A stretch of 64,000 bases of DNA from Breviolum minutum Mf 1.05b.01 (GCA_000507305.1 DF239898.1:87711-151710); one strand, 5' to 3'. Shown: positions 47,120-57,558, counted from the stretch's first letter. Notes: a model not told the origin generated them from the letters alone. Program-made: numbers and translations.

Positions 47120-47872
47120 TTGCTTGTACAAGATTGTTACTGCTCCGTTGAACAACTTAGAGAGAAGCTCAGTTTCGATAATATGATTGAAGTTGTTTTA
47201 ATGAGCTCTCTATTTACGCATTATGAGCTATCATGTACGGGTCACTCCCGCATTCTAGTGACGGGCCTCCAAATGAGTTTAAATGTTTCTTTCTTGGCAG
47301 GATAGAGTTGCAAGACCGAATCCATTGGTTGCGGGAGCAACTAAGAAGGCGCGGCATGACGCTTCAGTTGGTGAGAAGACAACGCAGTACCAGCTAGGCT
47401 TGTTCGGTTTTTTGTTTGCGATTTGGACTGCACTCTTGGACTCCGAACATCTCGGAACAACAGCGTCCAGCGTTCTGCGACCTAGGCAGCCGGGTCTTCA
47501 AGACAAAAGGATGCAAGAGGTTGTCTGATGCTCGACTGCTTCGAAACGAAACTGCTGATTGGAACTAGTGGCTTAAACATTGCTAGCTGCTAGCACTGCC
47601 TTTAGCAGCATTTGTGATTGATCGTGAGTGCGCATCCCTCACGCTGGTAAAGCTTGTCTTCAGTTCACATGAGGACCAAGAGAATTGAGATGGATTGAGA
47701 ATAGATGAAGGATTGCGGCGAACAACCTAATTATTTTTCATTTGTTTCAGTCCAGTTCGTGGTTTCCACTGCTGCGTTTGTTGTGGTGAGCGTTGTTGCC
47801 AGTGTTGTGCTCCAAGGTTGTACTTTTGGTGGAACTAGCAGAGATACTACCCAGGGACGAGCGGGCCCCTAG
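47120..47872 (+). CDS. Coiled-coil-like exon and hydrophobic-segment exon
   Basis: 47303 to about 47371 follows TTGGCAG|G and reads IELQDRIHWLREQLRRRG then MTLQL, a short amphipathic coil, with a GTGAGA donor. 47283-47528 is open in another register. 47751-47872 follows a pyrimidine tract and CAG and encodes a strong hydrophobic helix (FVVSTAAFVVVSVVASVV), then LQGCTFGGTSRDTTQGRA, to TAG. They need not belong together. No family recognised. Confidence 0.4.
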
Positions 47873-48901
47873 CTTATTTGTTCCATCAGAGCTTTACGGT
47901 GCACCAAATTGTCTTGCAAGAAGTGCATTCATCCTTCCTGTTTTTCTTCTTGGTGAAGTGTTTCTCCAGACATGTTGTGCATGTTTAGTCTTACATGGCA
48001 ACAGTACTGTCTTTGCAGTACTTGCTGAACATCAGCCAGCGAGCAGGTTTGCAGACTGTTGATGAATGTTTGTTTATGTGCATGTAAGGAATTTGTTACA
48101 ACTTGTAGCTCATCTCACTCATGCATGTATACTCATGTCCCTTTATTTTTCAAGCACAGGTTGTTGCGATCGGTGAGATCCTTGGTGAGATCGCCCACCA
48201 GGCAAGTTTTGCCAAGGAGCCCTTTTGAAGGTGGGTGAAATCGGGTGATCTGGGTGATGGCAAGAGGCGAAGCCACAAACCTGAACACGGAGCACGGCCA
48301 CTTATTTTTGATTAGCTTTTTTTGCTGTTCAGATTGTTTCCTTTCTGAGTCGCATGGCTGACACGAGCTGACAGTTTGGAACTATATAGTTTGACCGGTC
48401 TGCAGGTTGTGGTCCGTCCTGCCTCCAGCCAATGAGAACATCTCGACATGACCGCAATACGCGGTGAATGTGGGAAAAGCCGCCAAGTCAAGCCTTCAAT
48501 CTGTATTAGCAATCGCACTCAGTGGCCACTTCTTGGCGTGTCAGCAACTGCTTTCTTCGGTCTCATTGATTTCTTGCACTGCTTCTTTCTCTTCTTCAGA
48601 GTGATTACACAAGTTGAAACATGTCGAAACCAAAGCCATCCATGATTTTGATTATTTTGTTTTTTCCGAACAGGATATTGAGCTGCAATTTCAGAGTTCA
48701 TCGGAGAATTGATGAAGTCCTTCATTGCTTTTGGTGTCCAAGGGCCTACATTTGCCATTCCCGTTTTTCTTTGTTGACGTTTGTCCAAGTATCACTGCAC
48801 TGCCAAAGCTTGCAAAGAAATGCAAAGAATAGGTCCTTCAGATCAGAAAGTCAATACCATAAAGGATTGTACAAGTTTCAGTTCCATTCAGTTTCTGTTT
48901 C

Positions 48902-49084
48902 ATGAGATGTATTGCATTGAACTTCAGACACAACAGTTTCTCAGATTTGGGGGATCAGCCAGCAACTTGCACAACCTCAATGCTAATGTTGGCCAACAAG
49001 AAGTCACTTGGCATTAGTTTGTCATCTCGAAGAAACGCTTCCTTGACTTCGCTTGTCTTTCAATACAGTAGCCTGCCGACTTGA
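48902..49084 (+). CDS. 60-codon Ser/Leu-rich ORF, uncertain
   Basis: Open from ATG to TGA; contains SMLMLANKKSLGISLSSRRN and ASLTSLVFQYSSLPT. An overlapping frame (48781-49017) is also open, so this is weak. Confidence 0.25.
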   Translation: MRCIALNFRHNSFSDLGDQPATCTTSMLMLANKKSLGISLSSRRNASLTSLVFQYSSLPT

Positions 49085-49313
49085 AGGTGAGTTCACAAGC
49101 GGCATCCACATGACCAGATCATACTTTTTAAGTGTTTGGAAGTGGTGCTAGTTTATCAGTAACTCCTCATCGGTGGCTTGAACTGTTTGGGACAGTTTGT
49201 CACAAGCAGTATCATCTTCTTCCACAAACTTCTGTATATGTACAATCTGACACATGACTATATCCAATGACCACACTTCAAGATGATCAAACAGTGAAAA
49301 GTTCCCTGCCGTG

Positions 49314-49472
49314 ATGAATCAAGTCGCATGGCCGTTGCTCCTCGCATTGTCGGGTGCACAAGCTGCCCTTCGTCCCGTGGCAGAGCGGTTGGACGGTGCT
49401 TGCGGGGATGGACCTCCAGGGCCAGGCTTGGAAGTCAGTTTTTGGATACTTTTGGCCAAGTTGAGAATATAG
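49314..49472 (+). CDS. First exon or small ORF with N-terminal signal peptide
   Basis: ATG at 49314 starts MNQVAWPLLLALSGAQA, a typical short signal peptide with an AQA cleavage site. It is followed by ALRPVAERLDGACGDGPPGP, GLEVSFWILLAKLRI and TAG (52 codons). It probably opens a secreted or membrane protein whose next exon is not identified; a donor may lie before the TAG. A later open frame at 49573-49809 could belong to the same gene. Confidence 0.45.
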   Translation: MNQVAWPLLLALSGAQAALRPVAERLDGACGDGPPGPGLEVSFWILLAKLRI

Positions 49473-49910
49473 GTGGATGATATGAGAATGATATGAGAAT
49501 GATGAGAAATGCAATTAGAAATAGTGCACAGACAAGCCATGACAAGCCCAAGTTTGATCGTCCAATAGCTGTGTGATCAAGTGGATGCTGCCAGATGGAT
49601 CAACAGCTTCAAGTAGATATCTTCCGAAGGCATGGAGGTTTCGGTATACATATGATCCAATCATCTTGTTTGATCCTATTCCAGGTATCAGATCAGGCAA
49701 TATAATTATACCATTGTTCATAGAAATATCAGCATTTCATCATAGATTGCTGTTAAAGTCGGGGCTGGAAGAAGCATCCAACTGGGTTTGGGCTCAAAGT
49801 ATGCAGTAGAGATTTCGGGGCTGACGTTTTGAAGAGCCGTCAAGACAGGAGGATGCCAAGACTGGAGGACACCTACAAGCCAAAAAGAAGGAGGTTGATG
49901 TAAGACTAAG

Positions 49911-51113
49911 ATGATTCAAATACGTGTCGCCTTGCCGAATGCGCATGAGGAACTTCTCACACTTCCGCCTTTTTCCGCTGTTCAAGATTTGAAGACAAAG
50001 GCCCAGCGAGCGTTTGGTCGAAAGTGCCTCAGACTTATAGATCTTCTAGAAGAAGCAGAGATAAAGGACGGAGAGTGCCTTAACGCTCTGGTACTTCAAC
50101 CACAACTGGCAGCGACACAACGTGCCTTTGCCATGTGGTGTCACGGAGATAACGCAGTCGTTACCTGGGGTGATGCATGCTGTGGTGGTGACAGTTCGGC
50201 AGTTCGAGACCAGCTGAAGTGCGTGCAGCAGATTCAAGCCACCGGTTTGGCCTTTGCTGCAATTCTGCAAGATGGATCTGTCGTTACCTGGGGTGATGCA
50301 CACTATGGCGGTGACAGTTCTTCAGTTCAACATCAGCTCAGGGGTGTGCAGCAGATTCAGGCCACAACTAGCGCATTTGCTGCCATTCTAGCAGATGGAT
50401 CCGTCGTCACCTGGGGTAATGCAGAGAATGGCGGTGACAGTTCGGCAGTTCGAGATCAGCTCANNNNNNNNNNNNNNNNNNNNNNNNNNNNNNNNNNNNN
50501 NNNNNNNNNNNNNNNNNNNNNNNNNNNNNNNNNNNNNNNNNNNNNNNNNNNNNNNNNNNNNNNNNNNNNNNNNNNNNNNNNNNNNNNNNNNNNNNNNNNN
50601 NNNNNNNNNNNNNNNNNNNNNNNNNNNNNNNNNNNNNNNNNNNNNNNNNNNNNNNNNNNNNNNNNNNNNNNNNNNNNNNNNNNNNNNNNNNNNNNNNNNN
50701 NNNNNNNNNNNNNNNNNNNNNNNNNNNNNNNNNNNNNNNNNNNNNNNNNNNNNNNNNNNNNNNNNNNNNNNNNNNNNNNNNNNNNNNNNNNNNNNNNNNN
50801 NNNNNNNNNNNNNNNNNNNNNNNNNNNNNNNNNNNNNNNNNNNNNNNNNNNNNNNNNNNNNNNNNNNNNNNNNNNNNNNNNNNNNNNNNNNNNNNNNNNN
50901 NNNNNNNNAGATGGATCCGTTGTTACCTGGGGCCGTGCAGACGAAGGCGGTGACAGTTCGCCAGTTCAAGATGAGCTCAAAGGTGTGCAGCAGATTCACG
51001 CCACATGGTCGGCCTTTGCTGCGATTCTGGCAGATGGATCCGTCGTGACCTGGGGTCGCGCAGATTATGGCGGTGACAGTTCGGCAGTTGAACATGAACT
51101 CAGATTTGTTTAG
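49911..51113 (+). CDS. Ubiquitin-like head plus tandem RCC1-like repeats (interrupted by N gap)
   Basis: RCC1-like repeats form beta-propellers used for protein binding; similar sequences in dinoflagellates are usually labelled HERC-like, but no HECT domain is seen, so ligase activity is not supported. Residues 1-65 form a ubiquitin-like beta-grasp region (MIQIRVALPN..., IKDGECLNALVLQPQ). From about residue 80 a 41-residue (123-base) unit repeats around DGSVVTWGDAxxGGDSS and VQQIQATxxAFAAILA, at 50148, 50271, 50394 (cut by N), 50910 and 51033. The frame stays open across the 445 Ns and ends at TAG 51111-51113. ATG at 49911 is preceded by an in-frame stop region, and the visible gene is intronless. 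The family is highly multicopy in Symbiodiniaceae (known to me, not tested here). Confidence 0.85.
   Translation: MIQIRVALPNAHEELLTLPPFSAVQDLKTKAQRAFGRKCLRLIDLLEEAEIKDGECLNALVLQPQLAATQRAFAMWCHGDNAVVTWGDACCGGDSSAVRDQLKCVQQIQATGLAFAAILQDGSVVTWGDAHYGGDSSSVQHQLRGVQQIQATTSAFAAILADGSVVTWGNAENGGDSSAVRDQLXXXXXXXXXXXXXXXXXXXXXXXXXXXXXXXXXXXXXXXXXXXXXXXXXXXXXXXXXXXXXXXXXXXXXXXXXXXXXXXXXXXXXXXXXXXXXXXXXXXXXXXXXXXXXXXXXXXXXXXXXXXXXXXXXXXXXXXXXXXXXXXXXXXXXDGSVVTWGRADEGGDSSPVQDELKGVQQIHATWSAFAAILADGSVVTWGRADYGGDSSAVEHELRFV
50464..50908. other. Assembly gap (445 N) inside the RCC1-like array
   Basis: The gap sits in the tandem array. The distance between equivalent repeat starts across it (50394 to 50910, 516 bases) is not a multiple of 123, so the N count is an estimate or a unit is irregular. 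Confidence 0.95.
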
Positions 51114-52300
51114 TCTAGTTGTGTATGCTGGATGGAACTGCTTGAGCTCTTACACAGGGATTGTCTTCGTTGGAGCTTTTTCTTGACCTGCTTGGCGGAG
51201 AAAAAGGATTTGCAGTTCTCCGAATCCGTATACTATGCTCTCAGAATTGGTATACCAGGGAAAGGTGATGCGACATGGAAAGGTCATTGTTGTAAGCTGT
51301 TTTCAGTGATGTTGGTGCTTGAGATCCGCTCGGGTTTTTTGTTGTGCTCTCGTCTGTAGGTGCTTTTGTTGGTGCTGTTGTTGTTCCTGTATTTCATGCG
51401 TGATTGCCCTTCGCTGTTGAATGTCGTTGGGTTTGTTTTTTAGTTATTTATCTTGTCTCGTTTCGTTTTGTCTGGTCTTCTCTTTTTTTGATTGCTGGTG
51501 GTTTGTCATGGTGGAGAACCGTTGTGCTGCTATGCTTTGGCCAGTCGCGAGAGTATCTAAGCAGCTACTGGCTGTATCTGGCTGTCCAAATTGTGTAAAT
51601 GGTACGGTAAGAGAATGCTCGATCGCTGTTCAGATGATCTTGCCAGCTACTGGCTTGTGTCAACTTGGCACGGTGTTGCCCTCAGTCCTTGTCTTGTCGG
51701 TGCTGTAGATTGCATTAACATGTGTATGGCACGGGTATCCAGGCTTCAAAGCTCTCATGCCATGCGGAAGAAATCTCTAGAACTTGTATGAACTTGTGGC
51801 ATTTCCAAAAGCATGCAGTTGGAGTTGAAGCAGTTAAGGTCACACAGATCGAACGGACTTGAATGAGCTCAGAGAGTTCAATGTCAGGCCAGGTGTCCTT
51901 TGAATATGGCTCGAGATGAATGGTGTGTGTTCACCGTTTTCAGTCAGTTTGTCAGCTGTTCATTTACCAGACTGCGCACTTGAAATTTATAATGATTTAT
52001 ATACAACTTTCTACGTATAAATTTCTAATGTGGTCGATCCTATTGAAAGGTCACACATGCTACGCACATCCAAGTGTATGTAAGGTACAGATTCATTTGC
52101 ACACGCACACATGTTTGACGTTGAAACATGTTGAAACTCCTTCTCTAAAAGAGCTCCTGTGGACAATCGTTGCATACCCCATTGTTTGACATGAAGCCGT
52201 CCTCCTGTGTAACAAAGCAGCCCCTTATTGGCCAGAAGCTTCAGCGCATTTATTTTTTCAAGCAGGTAGCGTATACGACATGATGCGAAACAGAACGTAA
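51114..52300. other. 3' flank of the RCC1-like gene; no firm gene
   Basis: Open frames at 51132-51791 are hydrophobic and T/G-rich, without splice evidence. Probably UTR or intergenic. Confidence 0.4.
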
Positions 52301-52308
52301 AGGCGCCG

Positions 52309-52673
52309 TTGCTCTCCTCAAGGCCATTGCTGCTGCACCACTGCGTGGTGCAGAGCAACATTGGAGACTTCTTGGACAAGGCATGGCCCAAAGATGATCA
52401 CTACTGGATCAGACTCAACGATTTTGCATTGACACAGATGAATCATGAGGCAACGAAAATTGAGAGTCAAGACCCCTCAATCTGGAATCCCATGTAAACT
52501 TTTGCTTTGAAGGCAGACATCCAATTCTTTTGATTCAATTGGGGAGGCTTGGATGAAGGGACTTTCAGTTGTTGTTGAACTGCAACCACAGCTATTTCTC
52601 GAGCCAACTTCTGGATGCTTTGTCACTGGCTTCGATTGCTACCAGCGCATCAAGGTCAGATATTGCAAGGGTT
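52309..52673 (+). CDS. Two exon candidates, unidentified
   Basis: 52309-52497 contains NIGDFLDKAWPKDDHYWIRL then NDFALTQMNHEATKIESQDP and stops at TAA. About 52560-52672 contains LLLNCNHSYFSSQLLDALSL then ASIATSAS and ends at a GTCAGA donor. The first is clearly protein-like with many charged residues. No family recognised. Confidence 0.4.
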
Positions 52674-53370
52674 GTTGAGGCGATGTAGATCGATGATATT
52701 GATGATATTGATGATGGATACTGATATTGAAGAGATATAGGCAATTTGTTAAGTTGACAGGTTTTGAGGGGTGTTGCAAGTCAAAGGAAATGAGATGGAG
52801 TCAATTCGACCAGATTTTTAGATCTTTCGTCGCGGATGCGGAGTCACCAACATAGCATTCTAGAAAGCCTGGGCTGCAGGTTGCCTATCGGCAGATGTTG
52901 AATGCTTCAGGCGTGCACTGCGGCGTGCACTTGTATTGTTGTTGCTGGTGTGGAAGAACTAAACAAAGCATTGAACTGAAGAGAGCTTCTTTGCAAATTC
53001 TATCGGATTCAAAAATGAATAGTTTTACCTTTTAAGGAAAGTGGTAGTGGCATTTTTTTTGACGGCAACAGGCAGGTAGATACCGTACCCTGAGGCTCAT
53101 AGAATACTGGGAAAGAGTATACCAAGGCTGCGCATTGGTACATGTCAGGTGCCTGTACCACGATTATCTTCTTGTGACCCTTCCCCCTCGACCGACCTAC
53201 CTTTTCATTGAATTTCAGTACCTTTCGACCTCGAAATTAAGATGGTTTCAATAGCTTTCAATCTTGAGGCGGTTATACCAATGGTGAATCATCATGAATC
53301 ATCCATTCTTTAGATTCAAGCCACTTAAAGTATGAGTATCAATTGTGAAAGATATATATATAGATATCAT

Positions 53371-53442
53371 ATGATAGTTTCCAACAAGTTTGACAGAAGA
53401 ATCTTGATATGTGGCCGTCTCCACACATTCATGCTCAAGTCA
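53371..53442 (+). repeat. Split direct repeat A1 (72 bp)
   Basis: Starts ATGATAGTTTCCAACAAGTT and ends GCTCAAGTCA. All 72 bases recur at 59341-59412. The ATG of the first ORF (53409) lies inside it. Confidence 0.9.
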
Positions 53443-53954
53443 AAAGGGAGCCCCCAATGGGAATACCATTCCATTCCTACTTTGGTGCCATAGTGGCTTT
53501 ACAATTTGGGTCTTTTGTGGGAGTGTTGTGGCTCACTGCTAACCAGTACCAAATTCAAAATCAACTCTGGCATTTGCAGTCGCAGCTGGATATTCCTGGG
53601 GAGCTCATTGTGGAGCCTGAGAAGGCCATCAAGGCAACAAGTGGTGGTGGTGACCCGTCCGGAGGACCCGACCCTGGCAGGGGGTTCGAGGCCAACAGGG
53701 TACCGAAGGATTCAGACGTTGGGTCGGGGCCAGACAGTTTTTCAGTCAGACTTTCTGGATTTCAGCTGGTGGTGTTTTTAGTGCTCATTCTTTTGGGGCT
53801 ATTGATTGCTGGATACCTGGTGATTTACTGTGAAAGGGACCGGGCGACGTCGTTGCCTTTGTCACCAAGGGCTCAGAAAGAGTTAGCACAGAGACAGCTG
53901 GCTGAAGTGAGACTGAAGAGACATGTCTTTGGTCGGGAAGCGAGTTCTGGTTGA
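53409..53954 (+). CDS. Element ORF1: 181-aa protein with two transmembrane segments
   Basis: Begins inside repeat A1. It has a hydrophobic segment at about residues 24-45 (FGAIVALQFGSFVGVLWLT). A Gly/Pro/Asp-rich middle (GGGDPSGGPDPGRG) follows, then a stronger helix at about 117-139 (FQLVVFLVLILLGLLIAGYL) and a basic, Gln/Arg-rich tail. It overlaps the gag ORF by 32 bases (53923-53954), suggesting coupled translation. Function unknown; a membrane protein ahead of gag is unusual for DIRS-order elements. It could also be host-derived sequence captured by the element. Confidence 0.6.
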   Translation: MWPSPHIHAQVKREPPMGIPFHSYFGAIVALQFGSFVGVLWLTANQYQIQNQLWHLQSQLDIPGELIVEPEKAIKATSGGGDPSGGPDPGRGFEANRVPKDSDVGSGPDSFSVRLSGFQLVVFLVLILLGLLIAGYLVIYCERDRATSLPLSPRAQKELAQRQLAEVRLKRHVFGREASSG

Positions 53955-54775
53955 GTACAACGTTGGAGGTCCGCGTCTTTATCACGAGCGGTTGGTGGCC
54001 GAGTGGATTCGTGAGGAGCTCTATGTGGTGGTCACCCCGGATCGTGATGTTTATGCCGAGGACCTCAGCATATCCAATCCAGATATTCGCACCTTGAAGA
54101 TGAAGCCTTCGGATAGAGGTCTTCCTGCAGGTGTGGCAGCTGGTGAAGTCTATGCCTTGCCTAGGTGGGGAGAGAATCAGTTGCGGACCCTGAAGGAAAA
54201 GGCGGCGGCTGTGGCTCAGGAGGAGAGAGGTTTGGCGCGGAGGGGCAGATGGAGGAGCTTTGAAGTGGGTTGCCGCAGAAGCTATGGGGCAATTTTCGCT
54301 CGGAGATGAGGTCTCTGGGGTGACACAGCAGAAGGTGAAAGGAGGTAAGACCGCACATGCTTTGGCTGGAGGAGGGTCAGTGTTTGTGGAGTGCATTGCA
54401 GAGGAAGAGAGAGGAGACTTCATCAAGAGGAGGCAGATGCAGGATGCCAGAGTCCTGCCCCTTGTCATGAATCCCTTGGGTCAGCCAGAGAGATCATTGA
54501 GAGATGCCGCCTCTGGTTGCAAGGAGGTGGTTGTGAAATGGAGCATTGCAGGCCCTCGCACTTCGAAGTGGTGCCTCAACTACTTGGCCATCGAGAACCT
54601 TCAGTTTGAGGGTCATCATGAGAGGGTGAGACAGATCTGCAAGGCTGATGCAGGATCATGGGGCATCCAGGAGCACTTCCAAGTTTCTATGGCTCTCCGC
54701 CAAGCCATCCTCGTGGATCAGCTGGATGCCTACAACCTGCTGTCCATCGAGGTGCAATTCAGGAGGCTGCAGACC
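53923..54775 (+). CDS. gag-like ORF, N-terminal and middle part (frameshift, then cut by inversion)
   Basis: Encodes the probable nucleocapsid-type protein of the element. The first frame 53923-54309 (MSLVGKRVLVEYNVGGPRLY..., DPDIRTLKMKP-like region) passes near 54225-54262 into the frame of 54260-54775. That frame holds KWVAAEAMGQFSLGDEVSG, DARVLPLVMNPLGQPERSL, VKWSIAGPRTSKWCLNYLA, EHFQVSMALRQAILVDQLDA and YNLLSIEVQFRRLQT. The sequence DQLDxxNLxSxExxxRRLQ is, from memory, typical of gag-like proteins of dinoflagellate elements. After RRLQT the text turns into antisense recombinase, marking the inversion edge. The remaining C-terminal part is on the minus strand at 57336-57558. Confidence 0.65.
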
Positions 54776-55137
54776 ACTAGGCTGTCCATCCGAGCAGCGG
54801 CTTTTGAGGGCTCCTCCAAACCCAAAGTCAGGATCTGCTTCACCCTTCTCTTCCCCCACTTCTCGAAATTTGTCCACTGCATCTGGTACCTCAATCTGGT
54901 GGCTGTCTTGACTGAGGCTTCCTTCAGAGACACTGGATTGATCACAGAGGCATTTCTCCTTCTCTGCGAACGGCGAGCCTTCTTCTTCTCCTCCGGCTTC
55001 TTCTCTGTCTCCAACTCGATGTCCCATGTCAGAGGCATCTCCTCTGTCCGGACAACCCTTGGCGAAGCCTCTATTGTTTGCCGCTTTGCCCTCTTGCACG
55101 GCCATGTCACTGCTACCCCCAGTTGCCGATGAATCAT
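54776..55137 (-). CDS. Tyrosine recombinase, N-terminal part (before the inversion edge)
   Basis: ATG at 55137-55135 on the minus strand opens a frame overlapping the end of pol. After a basic stretch it reads INPVSLKEASVKTATRLRYQ then WTNFEKWGKRRVKQ, the helical SAM-like core-binding half of a tyrosine recombinase, and ends at ARMDSLVV where the inversion edge lies. It continues at 57553 on the plus strand. Confidence 0.65.
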
Positions 55138-55164
55138 CCTTCAACACTCGGGAGGGGACGGATG

Positions 55165-57340
55165 GTTCCCATCCCCCACGGCTTGGGCCATCTGCTGGAT
55201 TCCATTCACTTGGTATCCACCTCATCCTAAACAAACATCCTGAAGCCATGGAAAGAGCTGCTGTCTGCTGAACCACCCTCCTCAAACTAAACCCTTGGGC
55301 TCTTCCTTTATCAAAAGCAACTGCTGCCGTCATGCTATCAGTAAGGATGATATGCTTCTGTCCAAAACTCCTAAGTGACCGCAGATGATGCTGGATGGCA
55401 TGTAGTGAGGCCCGAGCCTCGTACACCGGCATTGACTCTCGCCGCTGCCAACGATAGCGCCCCACCACCTGCCAGCTTCGATCCACCACTTCAAAACCAA
55501 CCGTCTTGAATGACCGTGGACAGGAGTTGCATTCGATGAGCTGGGAGCCTTCTACATTACCTGGGTTATTCTCTTCAATCGGAAAGTGGCCTATCTCATT
55601 CTTCTCTTCCTCTGTCACGACAAACTGACGGGGGTTTCTAGCATCCTCATCTCTGAATCTCCATCTCTCACTGAAACCTCCTAGCTCCTGTGTTTTGTGG
55701 GGACTGATATGACTTGCAGTGACACCTAATCCCCACTCACTTGCATCAACAGCTAACAATTGGTTGCTCCAAGGTCGCTTCAAATCTGAAAAAATGAACG
55801 GGGCTATCCCATCCCACTTCTCAAGCTCCAAGCGAACACTTTTCCACAGTTGGACGACTCGTTGGTAATGTCGCCGGATGAAAGTGTAGATCTCACCCAG
55901 CACCGACAAAGCTTCCCGTCGGCACAGGGATATGAAAGTCATGTGGCCAACCAACCTCTCCAACTGCTGGCCTGAAGCAACTCCTCGTCTCAGCACTTCT
56001 CGAATGGCAAGCCTCACCCTCCAAAGTCTATCCTTTGCAGGGGCAACTCGCCCACTCCCATGGATCTCCCAACCCAGCATCTTCATCACTGAGTTGTCCT
56101 CTGTCTGGCCTTCCTCAATCTCATGCACTGTCAGGCCTGACTTCCTGACACCTTCCACTGCACTCCAAAACCTCCTCTTCGCCTCCTGCTCATCAGTCCC
56201 CAGGACATGAAGGTTGTCCACATACTGGATGTGCCAAAAGTGGTCAGACGTGACCGGATGTCGGTCACGCAACCTCTCAGTCTCTGTAAGTCCAGCTCTT
56301 TCAGCTATCTTCTCATGAACACTCTGGCACCACCACAAAGCCCACGACCACCCCATTGGAACTACCTTCACAACAGGGTACACCCACTCATCAGACCACG
56401 GCTCCCTGCTCGAACTGGTTTAAGCCCGAAGTACTTCCTCAGCTCCTCAGGCATCTCCAACGTGTAGAAAGCATTCTGAAGGTCAGCACTGGCCATGTAC
56501 AGTGGTTTGTCTGCCAAAGTCTCCAACCTAGATAGAGACTCTCCAGTGGCCAAAGAGACCGGAAGAGGATCCTCAAAGTGACAATTGGATCTTCGGCAGT
56601 CCATGATTAATCTCAGCTTGTCCTGCTTCTTCTTGACAAAGAAAAGACCAACTCTCTCAACTGGCTTCTCTCTTCGCACCTCGACTAAGTTTAAGTCATG
56701 CAATCTTTTCACAAAGCCACAATACACCTTCTCACTGTTGAATGCCGGATCTTGATAACATCTCCTCACACCACTCTGCTCCAACCTCTTGGCACCCTCA
56801 TCTGTGCCGACAAGTCGAAGTCGAAGGAACTCCTCAACCTTGAACTGCCCGTCTAGCCCCCACAGTTGATCCAGCGGTACGGGATCCAAACCACTGCTCG
56901 GAAGGGCGACCTTCTCGGGAACATAGGAGCCCAAAGGAGATGTAGATGGCGAAACTTCATATCCTTCTGAGACCCGAAGCGCCTCAAGGGCTTCAGGGCC
57001 ACTCAGATCAGGAGGTCTCCCTGTCTGAGAAACTGCATTGTCAATGAATTCAAAAACCTTCTTCTGACCAGCACTCGGGGTAAGGGGTTGAGAACCACTC
57101 CCAACAGCCTGGCCAGTGTACATGGAGTTCAAGGCAAATGTTGTCCGCCGAGCCTCCTGCTGAAAAAATCTCCTCTGTCCAATCCGCTGCCTTACTCCTC
57201 TTGACAAAGCAGAAGAAGGCCTCTCCTCCACTCCGGCAGCAGCAATGGGCAGAAGATTCCTCTGAATTCTAGCTTGCACCTGCCCTTGGGGTTTCGCGAC
57301 TGGACCAGGGCATCTTCCAGACCGCACCCCTAAGCTCAGG
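55165..57340 (-). CDS. Reverse transcriptase - RNase H (pol) of the element
   Basis: Copies element RNA into DNA and removes the RNA strand. First frame 57340-56368: a 200-residue leader, then RT domain with FFVKKKQDKLRLIMDCRRSN and motif A ASADLQNAFYTLEMP. A frameshift near 56390 leads to the second frame: motif B VVPMGWSWALWWCQ and motif C YVDNLHVLG (YxDD with Asn in the last place). RNase H follows with LLAVDASEWGLGVT (D), MPVYEARASLHA (E), HIILTDSMTAAVAF (D) and WNPADGPSRGG (D). There is no ATG at the front, only GTG at 57327, so translation probably depended on frameshifting from gag. The frame continues past 55165 but there overlaps the recombinase in another register, as in DIRS elements. 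Confidence 0.8.
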
Positions 57341-57558
57341 GGTCCTCCTGTTTGCCCTTCTTCTTGCGGGCAGCATCTCTCTCCTCCCTGGCCTTCCTCA
57401 AGTTCTTAGCCAGGCTGGCCTCCTTCTCTGTCTCAGCTTTCACGTGGTCCAAGAGGTCTGGGCATATCATCAGAGTGGAGTATTGGCGGGTTACTCCACC
57501 AAGCCTCCCACCGACCGCTTTCGCCTCTGCTTCCTTGGCTTTCTCCGAGTAGGAGTAC
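57336..57558 (-). CDS. gag-like ORF, C-terminal part (displaced by inversion)
   Basis: On the minus strand the frame reads YSYSEKAKEAEAKAVGGRLG, then GVTRQYSTLMICPDLLDHV, then KAETEKEASLAKNLRKAREE and a Lys/Arg-rich end (RDAARKKKGKQEDP) before TGA at 57338-57336. This continues the gag text that stops at RRLQT at 54775. The RT frame follows in the -1 register and overlaps the gag stop. Confidence 0.75.

Larger units (their letters stand above)
54775..57554 (-). other. Inverted internal block of the retrotransposon
   Basis: All element coding inside this block reads on the minus strand, while everything outside reads plus. At the left edge gag sense (…RRLQT) meets antisense recombinase. At the right edge antisense gag C-terminal part meets sense recombinase. 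Short shared strings sit at the edges: GACCA at 54772-54776 and GAGTAC at 57553-57558, the latter readable as gag on one strand and recombinase on the other. Block length about 2.78 kb. Confidence 0.8.

Noticed and set aside
54260-55132. Single 290-codon plus ORF through the gag region
   Set aside because: After 54775 it is an antisense reading of the recombinase and pol tail; the fusion protein is created by the inversion.
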